Assembly (NCBI GenBank): GCA_947447985.1 | Contig: CANFLX010000001.1 | Span: 166,841 to 230,840, forward strand | From: Comamonadaceae bacterium | GTDB taxonomy: Bacteria > Pseudomonadota > Gammaproteobacteria > Burkholderiales > Burkholderiaceae_C | Direction: 5' to 3' | Length of the DNA stretch: 64,000 nucleotides | In this document: piece after piece, positions 32,897 through 44,159 of the stretch | How positions within the stretch are numbered: position 1 is the first letter of the stretch | Layout: every line of letters starts with the position of its first letter | The notes under the pieces: generated by a model | Database searches by the model: none | What the model saw: the letters and a program-made list of their open reading frames with translations, nothing else | Told to the model about the DNA's origin: nothing | Made by a program: the position numbers and the translations under genes

Positions 32897-33706
32897 TCAG
32901 GCGCTGACGAACGCCGGAATCGGGGGGCTGCCCGCCGAAAGGGTTAACACCTCGTAGCCGGTGGGCGTGACCAGCACCGTGTGCTCCCACTGTGCGGACA
33001 GCGAGCGGTCTTGGGTGACGATGGTCCACCCGTCTTTTTCGGGGCCTTCTTTGATCTCTTTGCGCCCGGCGTTGATCATGGGCTCGATGGTGAAGGTCAT
33101 GCCCTCCACCAGTTTTTCCAGGGTGCCCGGGCGGCCGTAATGCAGCACCTGCGGCTCTTCGTGGAACACCTGGCCGATGCCGTGGCCGCAAAACTCGCGC
33201 ACCACGCTAAAACCCTGCCCTTCAGCAAAACGCTGAATTGCGTGGCCGATGTCGCCCAAATGGATGCCCGGCTTGACCATTTTGATGCCGTGCCACATGG
33301 CGTCGTAGGTGATGGCCGACAGGCGCTTGGCGGCAATCGAGACCTCGCCCACGGCAAACATGCGGCTGGTGTCGCCATGCCAGCTGTCTTTGATGACGGT
33401 GACGTCGATGTTGACCACATCGCCTTTTTTCAGGGGCTTGTCGTTGGGGATGCCGTGGCAGACCTGGTGGTTGACCGAGGTGCAGATGGACTTGGGATAA
33501 GGAATCTTGCCGCCGCCGGTGTAGTTCAGCGGTGCGGGAATGGCGCCTTGCACGTCCACGATGTAGTCATGGGCCAGTTTGTCCAGCGCATTGGTGGTGA
33601 CGCCGGGCACCACAAACGGTGTCAGGTAGTCCAGTACCTCGGAGGCCAGTTTGCCCGCAACGCGCATACCGGCGATGCCCTGGGCGTCTTTGTAAGTGAT
33701 AGTCAT
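32897..33706 (-). CDS. map: Methionine aminopeptidase, type I
   Basis: [50 protein letters not shown]; start trimmed to [11 protein letters not shown]. Confidence 0.95.
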   Translation of the reverse strand: MTITYKDAQGIAGMRVAGKLASEVLDYLTPFVVPGVTTNALDKLAHDYIVDVQGAIPAPLNYTGGGKIPYPKSICTSVNHQVCHGIPNDKPLKKGDVVNIDVTVIKDSWHGDTSRMFAVGEVSIAAKRLSAITYDAMWHGIKMVKPGIHLGDIGHAIQRFAEGQGFSVVREFCGHGIGQVFHEEPQVLHYGRPGTLEKLVEGMTFTIEPMINAGRKEIKEGPEKDGWTIVTQDRSLSAQWEHTVLVTPTGYEVLTLSAGSPPIPAFVSA

Positions 33707-33799
33707 TCCCCGATTATCCCAAGGTTTGAGGTGCGCCGCCGCTCTCAAGGGGTGGCCGCTAAAATTGGGGGCTACTCCCATCCCACCAAAGTCCTCCCC

Positions 33800-36700
33800 G
33801 TGACCCTGCAACTCTCCACCTTTGATGGCGGTAACGCGCTCAGCCGTTTTCGCACCGCTTCCCTGTTGACCGCCTTGCAAGGAGTTCACGACCAGATCAG
33901 CGCGATTTCCGGTCGTTTTGTGCACTGGGTGGCGACCGATGGTGCGCCCGACGCAGCGCTGCAGGAGCGGCTGACTGCGTTGCTGCAGTACGGTGAACCC
34001 TATGCAGGCACCACCGAAGGCACTCTGGTACTGGTCTCGCCCCGCTTGGGCACCTTGTCGCCCTGGGCCTCCAAGGCCACCGACATTGCCCACAACTGTG
34101 GTTTGGCGGTCAAGCGGGTGGAGCGCATGGTCGAATACCGCATCACCCTCAAAACCGGATTGCTGTCCAAACCGCGTCTGACGCCCGAGCAGTTGCTGGC
34201 CTGTGCGGCTTTGCTGCACGACCGCATGACGGAGAGCGTTTTCACCGACCGCAGCCAGGCCCAAGCCCTGTTCAGTGCACTGCCCGCCGCACCCTTGGAC
34301 AGCTGCGACGTGCTGGGCGCCGGGCGCGCTGCCCTGCTGGACGCCAATGTGCGCTTCGGGCTGGCGCTGGCCGACGATGAAATCGACTATTTGGTCAACG
34401 CGTTCACCACGCTGCAGCGCAACCCCACCGATGTGGAGTTGATGATGTTTGCCCAGGCCAACAGCGAGCACTGCCGGCACAAGATCTTCAACGCGCAATT
34501 CACCATCGACGGCCAGGCGCAGAGCAGCAGCATGTTCGGCATGATCCGCCACACGCACCAAACCCATCCGCAGCACATGCTGGTGGCGTATTCGGACAAT
34601 GCCTCGGTGATGGAAGGCGGCGCGGTGCAACGCTTTGTGGCATCGGCCAGCACGGCAGAGCAGGGCGTGCAGTCGGCCCTCTACCAAAAGTCATCCGCCG
34701 TTCAGCACATTTTGATGAAGGTGGAAACCCACAACCACCCGACTGCCATTTCTCCGTTCCCCGGCGCTTCCACTGGTGCAGGCGGAGAAATTCGCGACGA
34801 AGGTGCCACCGGGCGCGGCTCCAAGCCCAAGGCGGGGCTGACGGGCTTCACGGTGTCGAAAATTAATTGGAATCTGACCCCCAATAACGAAGGCTATGGC
34901 AAGCCGGAGCACATTGCCAGTCCTTTGCAAATCATGCTGGAGGGGCCACTCGGCGGGGCGGCGTTTAGCAACGAGTTTGGGCGGCCCAATTTGCTGGGCT
35001 ACTTCCGTGAGTACGAGCAGAGTGTGGCCAGCAATCTGGATACGGTGCAGCGCGGTTACCACAAGCCCATCATGATTGCTGGGGGCTTGGGGGTGATTGA
35101 TGCCACGCAGACCCACAAAATTGCCTTTCCTGCGGGCAGCTTGCTGATTCAGCTGGGCGGGCCCGGCATGCGCATTGGCATGGGTGGCAGTGCGGCGAGT
35201 TCCATGGCCACGGGTGCGAACGCTGCGGATCTGGACTTTGACTCGGTGCAGCGCGGCAACCCGGAGATGGAACGCCGCGCGCAAGAGGTGATCAACCAAT
35301 GCTGGATGTTGGGCCAAGACCAAGGGCCAGGCGGCTTCGGGAACCCGATTTTGGCGATCCACGACGTCGGTGCGGGCGGCTTGTCCAATGCGTTTCCCGA
35401 GCTCACCAACGATGCAGGGCGTGGCGCCCGCTTTGACCTGCGTGCCGTGCCGCTGGAAGAGAGCGGCATGGCACCCAAAGAAATCTGGTGCAACGAAAGC
35501 CAGGAGCGTTACGTGCTGGCCATCGCCCCCGAATCGCTGCCCCTGTTTACCGCCCTGTGCGAGCGCGAACGCTGCCCCTTTGCGGTAGTGGGTGTTGCCA
35601 CCGAAGAGCGCCAATTGGTGGTGGCCGACGCCACGGCACCCGGGTCGGCTGCGCCGGTGCACATGCCCATGGACGTGCTCTTGGGCAAGCCGCCCAAAAT
35701 GCACCGCGATGTGGCCAGCGTGCAGCGCGCTTTCGCGCCCTTGAACCTCACGGGCGTGGCCTTGCAGCAAGCGGTGATCGACGTGCTGTCGCATCCCACC
35801 GTGGCGTCCAAACGCTTTTTGGTCACCATCGGTGACCGCACCGTAGGCGGGTTGACGCACCGCGACCAAATGGTGGGCCCCTGGCAGGTGCCAGTGGCCG
35901 ATTGCGCCGTCACGCTGGCCGACTATGTGGGTTTTGGCGGAGAGGCCATGGCCATGGGCGAGCGCACGCCGCTGGCCTCGGTAGACGCCCCCGCCTCGGG
36001 CCGCATGGCAGTCGCTGAAGCCATTACCAATTTGCTGGCCGCACCTATCGAACTGCCCCGCGTCAAACTGTCCGCCAACTGGATGGCGGCCTGCGGAGAG
36101 GCGGGCGAAGACGCTGCGCTCTATGCCACCGTCCAAGCCGTGGGGCTGGAGTTGTGCCCGGCGCTGGGCATATCCATTCCCGTCGGCAAAGACTCGTTGT
36201 CCATGCGCACCCAGTGGAGCGATGCGCAGGGCAGCAAAAAAGTGACCTCGCCTGTGTCGCTCATCGTCACCGCATTTGCCACCTTGGGCGATGTGCGCGG
36301 CACCTTGACACCCCAACTCGATGCGAGCCTGGACAGCACGCTGATTCTGGTGGACCTGGGTCGCGGTAAAAACCGCATGGCCACCAGCATCCTGGCGCAA
36401 ACCCTGCAGCAAGTCGGAGACCAGGTGCCGGACCTGGACGAGTCCCAAGACCTGGTGGGCTTGGTGGACGCCGTCAATGCACTGCGTGCCGAAGGAAAAA
36501 TACTGGCCTACCACGACCGCAGCGACGGCGGCTTGTTCGCCACCGTGGCGGAGATGGCTTTTGCGGGACGGGTTGGCGTGTCGCTCAATGTGGACATGCT
36601 GGTGCTGGAGGGCGACGGCGTGTCCGACAGCCGCATGGATGTGGGCGACAGCAAAAACTGGGCGGGCCAGGTGGGTGCGCGCCGCGAGGAGCTCACGCTC

Positions 36701-37849
36701 AAAGCGCTGTTCAACGAAGAGCTGGGCGTGGTGCTGCAAATCCGCACCGAAGACCGCAACGCGGTCATGCAAACCCTGCGGGCCTACGGCTTGTCCAAGC
36801 ACAGCCATGTGGTGGGCAAAACCCGTCCTGGCGCGGCCGACGGCACGGGCGCGAGCCTGCAAATCTGGCGCGATGCCAAGTCCATCTTCAGTGCACCCTT
36901 GCACGACCTGCAGCAGGTGTGGGACAGCGTGAGCTGGAAGATCTGCCAGTTGCGCGACAACCCGGTCTGCGCGGATGCGGAACACGCGGGTGCAGGCGCG
37001 GTGTCTGACCCCGGCTTGCATGTGCATTTGCCCGCGGGCTTTGCGTCCCGCCCCACTGCGCCAGGCTTGTTGCTGAGCCGTCCCAAAGTCGCCGTCTTGC
37101 GCGAACAAGGCGTGAACTCGCACATGGAAATGGCCTACGCCTTCACCGAAGCGGGCTTTGAGGCCTACGACGTGCACATGACCGACTTGCAAACCGGCCG
37201 CGCCAAGCTGGCCGACTTTGCCGGTGTGGTGGCCTGTGGTGGTTTCAGCTACGGCGACACCTTGGGCGCAGGCATTGGCTGGGCGCGCTCCATCACCTTC
37301 AACACCGCGCTGGCGGCGCAATTCCAGGCCTTTTTTGCGCGCACCGATACCTTCGGCTTGGGCGTATGCAATGGCTGCCAGATGTTTGCGGAACTGGCGG
37401 ACATCATTCCCGGCGCGCAGGCCTGGCCGCGCTTTACGACCAACCAGAGCGAGCGCTTTGAGGCGCGCTTTTCCATGGTCGAAGTGCTGGAGTCGCCCTC
37501 GCTGTTCCTGCAGGGCATGGCCGGTGCGCGTTTGCCCATCGCCGTGGCGCATGGCGAGGGCTATGCCAACTTTGCCCACCGGGGCCATGCAGCGCAGGCG
37601 ATTGCCGCCATGCGCTTTGTGGACAACCAGGGCCAGGCGACCGAGGCCTATCCCTACAACCCCAACGGCAGCCCCGGCGGCCTGACGGCGGTCACCACGG
37701 CCGACGGCCGCTTCACGGCCATGATGCCGCACCCTGAGCGCGTGTTCCGCACCATCCAAATGAGCTGGTTTGACCGGGCGCAGCAAGACAGCAGCGCCCA
37801 CAGCCCCTGGATGCAACTGTGGCGCAACGCCCGCAAGTGGGTGGGCTGA
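33800..37849 (+). CDS. purL: Phosphoribosylformylglycinamidine synthase
   Basis: [34 protein letters not shown]-terminal GATase GVCNGCQM; probable GTG start ([11 protein letters not shown]). Confidence 0.95.
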   Translation: MTLQLSTFDGGNALSRFRTASLLTALQGVHDQISAISGRFVHWVATDGAPDAALQERLTALLQYGEPYAGTTEGTLVLVSPRLGTLSPWASKATDIAHNCGLAVKRVERMVEYRITLKTGLLSKPRLTPEQLLACAALLHDRMTESVFTDRSQAQALFSALPAAPLDSCDVLGAGRAALLDANVRFGLALADDEIDYLVNAFTTLQRNPTDVELMMFAQANSEHCRHKIFNAQFTIDGQAQSSSMFGMIRHTHQTHPQHMLVAYSDNASVMEGGAVQRFVASASTAEQGVQSALYQKSSAVQHILMKVETHNHPTAISPFPGASTGAGGEIRDEGATGRGSKPKAGLTGFTVSKINWNLTPNNEGYGKPEHIASPLQIMLEGPLGGAAFSNEFGRPNLLGYFREYEQSVASNLDTVQRGYHKPIMIAGGLGVIDATQTHKIAFPAGSLLIQLGGPGMRIGMGGSAASSMATGANAADLDFDSVQRGNPEMERRAQEVINQCWMLGQDQGPGGFGNPILAIHDVGAGGLSNAFPELTNDAGRGARFDLRAVPLEESGMAPKEIWCNESQERYVLAIAPESLPLFTALCERERCPFAVVGVATEERQLVVADATAPGSAAPVHMPMDVLLGKPPKMHRDVASVQRAFAPLNLTGVALQQAVIDVLSHPTVASKRFLVTIGDRTVGGLTHRDQMVGPWQVPVADCAVTLADYVGFGGEAMAMGERTPLASVDAPASGRMAVAEAITNLLAAPIELPRVKLSANWMAACGEAGEDAALYATVQAVGLELCPALGISIPVGKDSLSMRTQWSDAQGSKKVTSPVSLIVTAFATLGDVRGTLTPQLDASLDSTLILVDLGRGKNRMATSILAQTLQQVGDQVPDLDESQDLVGLVDAVNALRAEGKILAYHDRSDGGLFATVAEMAFAGRVGVSLNVDMLVLEGDGVSDSRMDVGDSKNWAGQVGARREELTLKALFNEELGVVLQIRTEDRNAVMQTLRAYGLSKHSHVVGKTRPGAADGTGASLQIWRDAKSIFSAPLHDLQQVWDSVSWKICQLRDNPVCADAEHAGAGAVSDPGLHVHLPAGFASRPTAPGLLLSRPKVAVLREQGVNSHMEMAYAFTEAGFEAYDVHMTDLQTGRAKLADFAGVVACGGFSYGDTLGAGIGWARSITFNTALAAQFQAFFARTDTFGLGVCNGCQMFAELADIIPGAQAWPRFTTNQSERFEARFSMVEVLESPSLFLQGMAGARLPIAVAHGEGYANFAHRGHAAQAIAAMRFVDNQGQATEAYPYNPNGSPGGLTAVTTADGRFTAMMPHPERVFRTIQMSWFDRAQQDSSAHSPWMQLWRNARKWVG

Positions 37850-37860
37850 GACCCACGAGC

Positions 37861-38598
37861 ATGAGCAGCGGCCGCATTGACACCGTGGACGCCCTGCGTG
37901 GCGCGGCCATGCTGTGGATGACGGCTTTTCACTTTTGCTTTGACCTGAGCAACGCGGGCCTGCTGCACACCAACTTTTACCAAAACCCGGTGTGGACCTG
38001 GCAGCGGACCTGCATTTTGAGTTTGTTCCTCTTGTGTGCAGGTGCCGGGCAGGCCATTGCCGTGGCGCAAGCCCAAAGCTGGCAGCGCTTTGGGCGGCGT
38101 TGGCTGCAAATTGCCGGCTGCGCGCTGCTGGTGAGTGGGGGTTCCATGCTGATGTTCCCCAACAGCTTTATCTACTTTGGCGTGCTGCACGGCATGGCGG
38201 TGATGCTCATCGTGGCCCGGCTGAGTGCGGGCTGCGGGCGGTGGCTGTGGCCGATGGGGGCAGTCGCTGTGGTCTTGGCGTGGGCCGCACCCGGGGCCAT
38301 GGAGACAGGCTGGCTGGATACGGCCTTCAATCAAAAAGCACTCAATTGGATCGGCCTCATCAATGCCAAACCGATCACCGAGGACTATGTGCCGCTTTTG
38401 CCGTGGATGGCCATGGTGTGGTGGGGCATGGCGGCGACGCAGTGGTACCTGCGCCGCAGGGAGCGGGCTGCGGCCACTGCCGCGCCGCTGGCCAAAGCTT
38501 TGCGGCCTATGGCGTTTTTAGGACGCTGGAGCCTGAGCTACTACATGCTGCACCAGCCCGTGATGCTGGCGGGCTTGTGGCTCTGGATGCGGCTCTAG
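37861..38598 (+). CDS. Heparan-alpha-glucosaminide N-acetyltransferase-like membrane protein (DUF1624)
   Basis: RIDTVDALRGAAMLWMTAFHFCFDLSNAG; multiple TM. Confidence 0.8.
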   Translation: MSSGRIDTVDALRGAAMLWMTAFHFCFDLSNAGLLHTNFYQNPVWTWQRTCILSLFLLCAGAGQAIAVAQAQSWQRFGRRWLQIAGCALLVSGGSMLMFPNSFIYFGVLHGMAVMLIVARLSAGCGRWLWPMGAVAVVLAWAAPGAMETGWLDTAFNQKALNWIGLINAKPITEDYVPLLPWMAMVWWGMAATQWYLRRRERAAATAAPLAKALRPMAFLGRWSLSYYMLHQPVMLAGLWLWMRL

Positions 38599-38608
38599 GC
38601 CCGGTCGC

Positions 38609-39391
38609 TTACTCGACCTTGGCTTTGCTGCGAAGGTCTTCCTGGTATTTGCCCATTTTTTGCTGCATCAGTTGCTGCGCAATTTGGGGCTTGACGTCCT
38701 CGAGCTTGGGCAGGGGGGCCTCACGCACATCGTCCAAACGGATGATGTGGTAACCGAACTGGCTCTTCACGGGCGCGTCGGTGGTCTTGCCTTTGGACAG
38801 AGCGACCAGCGCGTCAGAAAACTCTTTTACATAGCTGCTGGGGTTGGCCCAATCGAGCTCGCCGCCTTTGGCGCCGGAGCCGGGATCTTTGGACGATTTC
38901 TTGGCGATTTCGTCAAACTTGCCGCCTTTTTTCAGCTGGGCAATGACGGCTTTGGCCTGGTCTTCTTTTTCCACCAGAATGTGGCGTGCTTTGTATTCTT
39001 TGCCGCTGTTGGCCGCAACGAACTTGTCGTATTCCGCTTTGATGTCGGCATCCGTCACCGGGTTCTTGGCTTGGAAGCTCGTGAACAGCTCACGAATCAA
39101 AATCTGCTGGCGCACCATTTCCATTTGACTTTTGAAGTCGTCGGTGGCATCGAGTCCAAGCGCTTGGGCGGCCTGGCCAAAGATTTCACGGGCGATCAAT
39201 TCCTCTTTCATCTGCCCTTGCATTTCGGGGGTGATCTGGCGGCCCGACTTGGCCACTTGCTGGGCCAGGGCTTCCATGCGCGAGCTGGGAACGGCTTTGC
39301 CGTTGACGATGGCGATGTTTTGCGCCATGGCCGATCCGGCGAATGCGAGCAACACAGCGGTTGCGGTGGCGAGGAGGGCGTGCTTTTTCAT
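38609..39391 (-). CDS. Periplasmic peptidyl-prolyl isomerase (parvulin/PpiC-SurA type)
   Basis: Signal peptide; KARHILVEKEDQAKAVIAQLKKGGKFDEIAKKSSKDPGSGAKGGELDW. Confidence 0.93.
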   Translation of the reverse strand: MKKHALLATATAVLLAFAGSAMAQNIAIVNGKAVPSSRMEALAQQVAKSGRQITPEMQGQMKEELIAREIFGQAAQALGLDATDDFKSQMEMVRQQILIRELFTSFQAKNPVTDADIKAEYDKFVAANSGKEYKARHILVEKEDQAKAVIAQLKKGGKFDEIAKKSSKDPGSGAKGGELDWANPSSYVKEFSDALVALSKGKTTDAPVKSQFGYHIIRLDDVREAPLPKLEDVKPQIAQQLMQQKMGKYQEDLRSKAKVE

Positions 39392-39457
39392 TCGGTTTCC
39401 TGTGGACTAAGTGGGGTTTGAAAGTACAGGCGCGTCGCGCCAGGTGTGCATTGCGGC

Positions 39458-39754
39458 TCAGGGCAGAGGGGCGGGGGTGGGTGTTTCGGTTTCAATGGCC
39501 AGCGCGTGCAAGCCTTGGTCGATGAAATCTTGCACGGCATCATACACAAGGCGATGGCAGGCGACCCTGGATTTACCGGTAAAGAAGGGTGAAGCAATTC
39601 GCACCCGAAAGTGGGTTCCCCGACCGGCGGCATTGGCACCGGCATGGCCGGCATGCTGGTAGCTTTCGTCAATGACTTCCAGCGCCGTTGCGGCCAAGCG
39701 GTCTTGCAGGCGGGCTTTCAACAGTTCGGCGCTGGGGAGTGTTGTCGCTGTCAT
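39458..39754 (-). CDS. BolA family protein
   Basis: [40 protein letters not shown]. Confidence 0.88.
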   Translation of the reverse strand: MTATTLPSAELLKARLQDRLAATALEVIDESYQHAGHAGANAAGRGTHFRVRIASPFFTGKSRVACHRLVYDAVQDFIDQGLHALAIETETPTPAPLP

Positions 39755-40317
39755 GGTGCAGATCCTGGTTCGTCAGGTGCGCCATCGGCAGTCTTGAGTT
39801 TGACGTGGGGCGCAATGTAGAGCCCTTGACCGATGATAAAAACCAGCGGAAACGCATAGCCCCAGAGCTTGAAGTTGACCCAGTCCTCGGTGCTGTAAAA
39901 GGCAGCCACATAGGCGTTGATGGCGGCCATGAAGGTGCAGTACAGCATCCAAATCAGGTTCAGGCGGTGCCACACCGCGTCGGGCAATTCCAATTGCTGG
40001 CCCAAGAGCAGCCGCACCACGTTTTTGCGCGAGACCCACATGGCAAAAGCCAAACCCAAGGTCATCAGGCCGTAGAGCACCGTAGGTTTCCACTTGATAA
40101 AGCGTTCGTCATGCAGACCCAGTGTCAGGGCACCAAAGCCGAGCACCAGCACCAGCGTGACCTTGTGCATGATTTCCAAGCGCTTCTGGGTCTGGTAGAC
40201 GTAGGCGGTTTGCAAGACCGTGGCGGCCATTAGCACCGCCGTGGCGGTGTAAATGTCGTACAGCTTGTAGGCCCCAAAAAACAGGAGGATGGGGAATAAG
40301 TCGACGAAGGGTTTCAT
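39751..40317 (-). CDS. yciB: Intracellular septation protein A-type membrane protein
   Basis: [33 protein letters not shown]. Confidence 0.92.
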   Translation of the reverse strand: MKPFVDLFPILLFFGAYKLYDIYTATAVLMAATVLQTAYVYQTQKRLEIMHKVTLVLVLGFGALTLGLHDERFIKWKPTVLYGLMTLGLAFAMWVSRKNVVRLLLGQQLELPDAVWHRLNLIWMLYCTFMAAINAYVAAFYSTEDWVNFKLWGYAFPLVFIIGQGLYIAPHVKLKTADGAPDEPGSAP

Positions 40318-40715
40318 TCTGGCGTGAAGTGTAGCGAGGCCGAATTCATGCAGTAGCGCAAGCCCGTGGGTGCGGGCCCGTCCTCAAACACATGGCCCAG
40401 GTGCGCATTGCAGTTGGCGCAGTGCACCTCGGTGCGCTTCATCCACAGCAGGCCGTCGACTTTGGTGCCTACTGCGTCCGGTGCGATGGGTGCAAAGTAG
40501 CTGGGCCAGCCGGTGCCCGAGTCGTACTTGGTGTCCGACGCAAACAGCGGCTTGTCGCAGCAAATGCAGCGGTAGGTGCCGGGTTGCTTGTTGGACTCCC
40601 AGCGGCCGGTGAATGCGCGCTCGGTCGCCTCGTGGCGGGTCACATCAAAAGCGCGGGGCTCGGCGCCTTTGGCCTCTAGCAATTCGCGCCACTCGGCATC
40701 GGTTTTGGTGATCAT
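40314..40715 (-). CDS. msrB: Peptide-methionine (R)-S-oxide reductase
   Basis: [43 protein letters not shown]. Confidence 0.95.
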   Translation of the reverse strand: MITKTDAEWRELLEAKGAEPRAFDVTRHEATERAFTGRWESNKQPGTYRCICCDKPLFASDTKYDSGTGWPSYFAPIAPDAVGTKVDGLLWMKRTEVHCANCNAHLGHVFEDGPAPTGLRYCMNSASLHFTPE

Positions 40716-40741
40716 GGTGCTTGTTCCTTCAATCGATGAGT

Positions 40742-42358
40742 TTAAGAGCTGCAGCTGATTTCAATGCTGCCCGCCCAGTCGGGGGCAAAGCCCGCCCATG
40801 CTTCGTGGGTGGGATGCTCTGCAAACGGGTCTGCCAGCACCGCATGGAGTTGCTGGACGATGGAGAAGTCTTTTTCTTTCGCAGCGCGAATGGCTAACTC
40901 ACCCAAATGGTTGCGCAGGGCAAATTTGGGGTTGGTGCGCAGCATGCGGACCGACACGGCGCCGGAACCGCCATGACCCGTTTGACGATGCAGGGTGCGA
41001 AAGTCTGCCAGCCATTGGCCTGCGGCCTCGCGGTCGACAAACACATCCTGAACGCGCGTGTCGGCCAAGTCCATATCGGCAGCCCAATGGCTCAGACGCC
41101 GCCAAAAAATCGTGAAGTCCACTTTCTCTTGCGCCAGGAGTTTCAACAGCGTTTCAATCAAGGCGCGCTGGTTCTCGTGGGCGCTGGCAAAGCCCAGCTT
41201 GGCCGCCATGCGCGCAGCCAAGGCGGCGGGGTACAAAGATTTGTAGGTTTCCAGCGCGGCGATGGCCTCCTCTTGCTCGCCGATCAAAGGCAGCAGCGCC
41301 TGGCCCAGGCAAAACAAATTCCAATAGGCCACGTTGGGTTGTTTGTAAAAGGCGTAACGGCCCTGGCTGTCGGAGTGGTTGCAAATGTGGGTCGGGTCGT
41401 AAGCGTCCAAGAACTGAAAGGGCCCGTAATCCAGCGTCAGACCCAGAATGCTCATGTTGTCGGTGTTCATCACCCCATGGCAAAAACCAACGGTCTGCCA
41501 CTGCGCCACCATGTCTGCCGTGCGCGCGGTCACGGCCGTCAGCAAGGCCACATAGGGTTGGTCGCCGGGGCTGCGGCACGCGGGGTAAAAGCGATCAATC
41601 ACGTAGTCCGCCAGCACTTTGAGCTGCGCAGGGTGCTGGTGGTGGCTGAAATGTTCGAAATGGCCAAAGCGCACAAAACTGGGCGCCACCCGGGTGACCA
41701 CCGCGGCGGTTTCGCGTTCTTCGCGCCATACCGGCGCGTCGGAACCCGTGATGCACAGAGCGCGGGTGGTGGGGATGCCCAAACCGTGCATGGCCTCGCT
41801 GCACAAAAACTCGCGGATCGAGCTGCGCAACACGGCGCGGCCATCGCCCCGGCGGGAAAAAGGCGTGGGTCCCGCGCCTTTGAGTTGAATCTCCTGGCCG
41901 CCGAGTTCGCCCAGCGAGCAGGCTCTGCCATCGCCCAGTTGGCCTGCCCATACGCCGAATTGGTGGCCGCTGTACACACTGGCGGTTTGTTCCCCGCCGG
42001 GGGGCGCTGCGTTACCGGTCAAGAGCGCGAGCATGTCGTCGGAGCTTTGCCACTGCGGATCGAGTCCCAACTGCTGTCCGAGCGCGCGGTTGCCAGCGAC
42101 CCAGTAGGGCGCGGGCAAGGGCGAGGGAGTGAGCGTTGCGACAAAGTCCTCTCCCAGCGTGGCATAGCCTTGTGCCCAGCCAGCGGCGGGGTGCGATGGC
42201 GCTGCAGTGGGCGTTGGGACGAAGTCGGGGTTGGGGGTCGCTAGGGGCATGTCCGCATTTTCCGCCAGACCATTTGGCCTTGTGCCTTGCAGGAATTGCT
42301 GCGACGCAGCATCAAAAGCTGTGGTAACCAAGGGGTAATATGCGCGCTTCCTGGCCAT
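40742..42358 (-). CDS. selO: SelO/YdiU pseudokinase-fold protein AMPylator
   Basis: [66 protein letters not shown]. Confidence 0.93.
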   Translation of the reverse strand: MARKRAYYPLVTTAFDAASQQFLQGTRPNGLAENADMPLATPNPDFVPTPTAAPSHPAAGWAQGYATLGEDFVATLTPSPLPAPYWVAGNRALGQQLGLDPQWQSSDDMLALLTGNAAPPGGEQTASVYSGHQFGVWAGQLGDGRACSLGELGGQEIQLKGAGPTPFSRRGDGRAVLRSSIREFLCSEAMHGLGIPTTRALCITGSDAPVWREERETAAVVTRVAPSFVRFGHFEHFSHHQHPAQLKVLADYVIDRFYPACRSPGDQPYVALLTAVTARTADMVAQWQTVGFCHGVMNTDNMSILGLTLDYGPFQFLDAYDPTHICNHSDSQGRYAFYKQPNVAYWNLFCLGQALLPLIGEQEEAIAALETYKSLYPAALAARMAAKLGFASAHENQRALIETLLKLLAQEKVDFTIFWRRLSHWAADMDLADTRVQDVFVDREAAGQWLADFRTLHRQTGHGGSGAVSVRMLRTNPKFALRNHLGELAIRAAKEKDFSIVQQLHAVLADPFAEHPTHEAWAGFAPDWAGSIEISCSS

Positions 42359-42393
42359 ATTGCGCCATTTTTCGTGGTTTTTAAGGGGTATTT

Positions 42394-44022
42394 ATGCTTG
42401 GTTTGATGCAAAGTCAGCAGTTGCTTATTTCTTCATTGATTGAGTTTGCAGACCGAAACCACCAGGAAGGTGAAATTGTCTCGCGCCGGGTGGAAGGCGA
42501 CATTCACCGCTGCACCTACCGCGACATTGCCCAACGCTCACGCAAAGTGGCCAACGCCCTGGACCAGATGCAACTTGCTTTTGGCGACCGCATTGCCACC
42601 CTGGCCTGGAATGGATACCGCCATTTGGAGTTGTATTTCGGCGTGAGTGGCTCAGGCCGCGTACTCCACACGCTGAATCCCCGCCTGCACCCCGACCAGA
42701 TTGTCTGGATCGCCAACCACTCGGAAGACCAGGTGCTGTGCTTTGACATGACGTTCTTGCCCATCATCCAAGCCGTCCATGCCCGCTGCACCACGATCAA
42801 GCACTTTATTGCGCTGTGCGACGCCGACAAACTGCCCGCAGACTCGGGCATTCCGGGTCTGCAAAGCTACGAAGCCTGGATTGCCCCGCAGTCGGACCGC
42901 TACGAGTGGCCGGTGTTTGATGAAAATTCGGCATCGAGCATGTGCTACACCAGTGGCACCACGGGCAACCCCAAGGCCGCGCTCTACAGCCACCGCTCGA
43001 CCATCCTGCACGCTTGGGCCAGCGCGTTGCCCGACGCCTTGAACATGAGCGCACGCGACAGTGTGTTGCCTGTGGTGCCCATGTTCCACGTCAACGCCTG
43101 GGGCCTGCCGTATTCCGCGGCCATGACCGGCGCCAAGATGGTGTTTCCTGGTCCTGCCATGGACGGAAAGTCCATCTTCGACCTGATTGAGTCAGAGAAA
43201 GTCACATTTGCCGCAGGTGTGCCCACCGTGTGGCAAATGATGCTCGGCCACATGCAGCAAGGCGATTTGCGATTTACAACCCTCAAGCGCACGGTGATTG
43301 GCGGCTCGGCCTGCCCGCCCGCCATGATCAGTGCCTTTAATGATGTGTATGGCGTGGAGGTGCTGCATGCCTGGGGCATGACCGAAATGTCACCGCTGGG
43401 CACGGTGTGTACGCTCAAGAACAAGCACCTGCCCATGAGCGCCGAAGAAAAAATGACCGTGCGTCTTAAGCAAGGTCGCGCCATTTACGGTGTCGAGATG
43501 AAGATCGTGGACGACGCGGGTGCCGAGTTGCCGTGGGACGGCAAAGCCTATGGTGATTTGCTCGTCAAAGGGCCTTGGGTCATCGACCAGTACTACAAAG
43601 GCGAGGGCGGTTCGCCCTTGGTCAATGGCTGGTTCCCCACGGGTGACGTGGCCACCATTGATGCCGACGGTTACATGCAAATCACCGACCGCAGCAAGGA
43701 TGTGATCAAGTCGGGTGGCGAGTGGATCAGCTCGATCGACGTGGAAAACATTGCCATGGCCCATCCTGCGGTGGCGATGGCGGCCTGCATCGGCATGAAA
43801 CACCCCAAATGGGATGAGCGTCCGGTGGTGGTCGTGGTGAAAAAGCCGGGTGCCGACGTGAGCCGTGAAGAGCTATTGGCCTTTTACGAAGGCCGTACTG
43901 CCAAATGGCAAATTCCAGACGATGTGGTGTTCATTGACGCCATTCCGCTGGGGGGCACGGGCAAGATGCAAAAAACCAAGTTGCGCGAAACATTGCGCGA
44001 CTACACCTTGCCTGGCGTGTGA
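42394..44022 (+). CDS. fadD: Long/medium-chain fatty-acid--CoA ligase
   Basis: CYTSGTTGNPKAALYSHRST, GWFPTGDVATIDADGYMQITDRSKDVIKSGGEWISS. Confidence 0.9.
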   Translation: MLGLMQSQQLLISSLIEFADRNHQEGEIVSRRVEGDIHRCTYRDIAQRSRKVANALDQMQLAFGDRIATLAWNGYRHLELYFGVSGSGRVLHTLNPRLHPDQIVWIANHSEDQVLCFDMTFLPIIQAVHARCTTIKHFIALCDADKLPADSGIPGLQSYEAWIAPQSDRYEWPVFDENSASSMCYTSGTTGNPKAALYSHRSTILHAWASALPDALNMSARDSVLPVVPMFHVNAWGLPYSAAMTGAKMVFPGPAMDGKSIFDLIESEKVTFAAGVPTVWQMMLGHMQQGDLRFTTLKRTVIGGSACPPAMISAFNDVYGVEVLHAWGMTEMSPLGTVCTLKNKHLPMSAEEKMTVRLKQGRAIYGVEMKIVDDAGAELPWDGKAYGDLLVKGPWVIDQYYKGEGGSPLVNGWFPTGDVATIDADGYMQITDRSKDVIKSGGEWISSIDVENIAMAHPAVAMAACIGMKHPKWDERPVVVVVKKPGADVSREELLAFYEGRTAKWQIPDDVVFIDAIPLGGTGKMQKTKLRETLRDYTLPGV

Positions 44023-44025
44023 TTG

Positions 44026-44058
44026 CACTGCGCTGGTGCGCAGTGGATCGCACCAGCG
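44026..44058 (+). promoter_or_regulatory. Overlapping inverted repeats in fadD-livK intergenic region
   Basis: CACTGCGC-TGGT-GCGCAGTG (44026-44045) overlaps CGCTGGTGCG-cagtggat-CGCACCAGCG (44031-44058); both perfect. Confidence 0.7.
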
Positions 44059-44089
44059 TCAAGTTTCTATCTCGAAGGTGACTGAACTA

Positions 44090-44119
44090 GGGTCTACCCG
44101 TAGGGGTGAGACCCTTTTT
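44090..44119 (+). terminator. Intrinsic terminator (or attenuator) upstream of livK
   Basis: GGGTCTACCC-gtag-GGGTgAGACCC-TTTTT. Confidence 0.75.
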
Positions 44120-44159
44120 GTCAAGTAGTCTGCGGGGTGTCCCAATCAAGGAGTTTTCC

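Noticed and set aside
32981-33799. N-terminal extension of the purL ORF
   Set aside because: Antisense to map; PurL homology begins at the GTG at 33800.
34691-37816. 1041-aa minus-strand ORF antisense to purL
   Set aside because: Codon-bias artefact of GC-rich coding DNA. The translation is low-complexity (H/G/R/A-rich) with no recognisable domain, while the plus-strand frame is clearly PurL.
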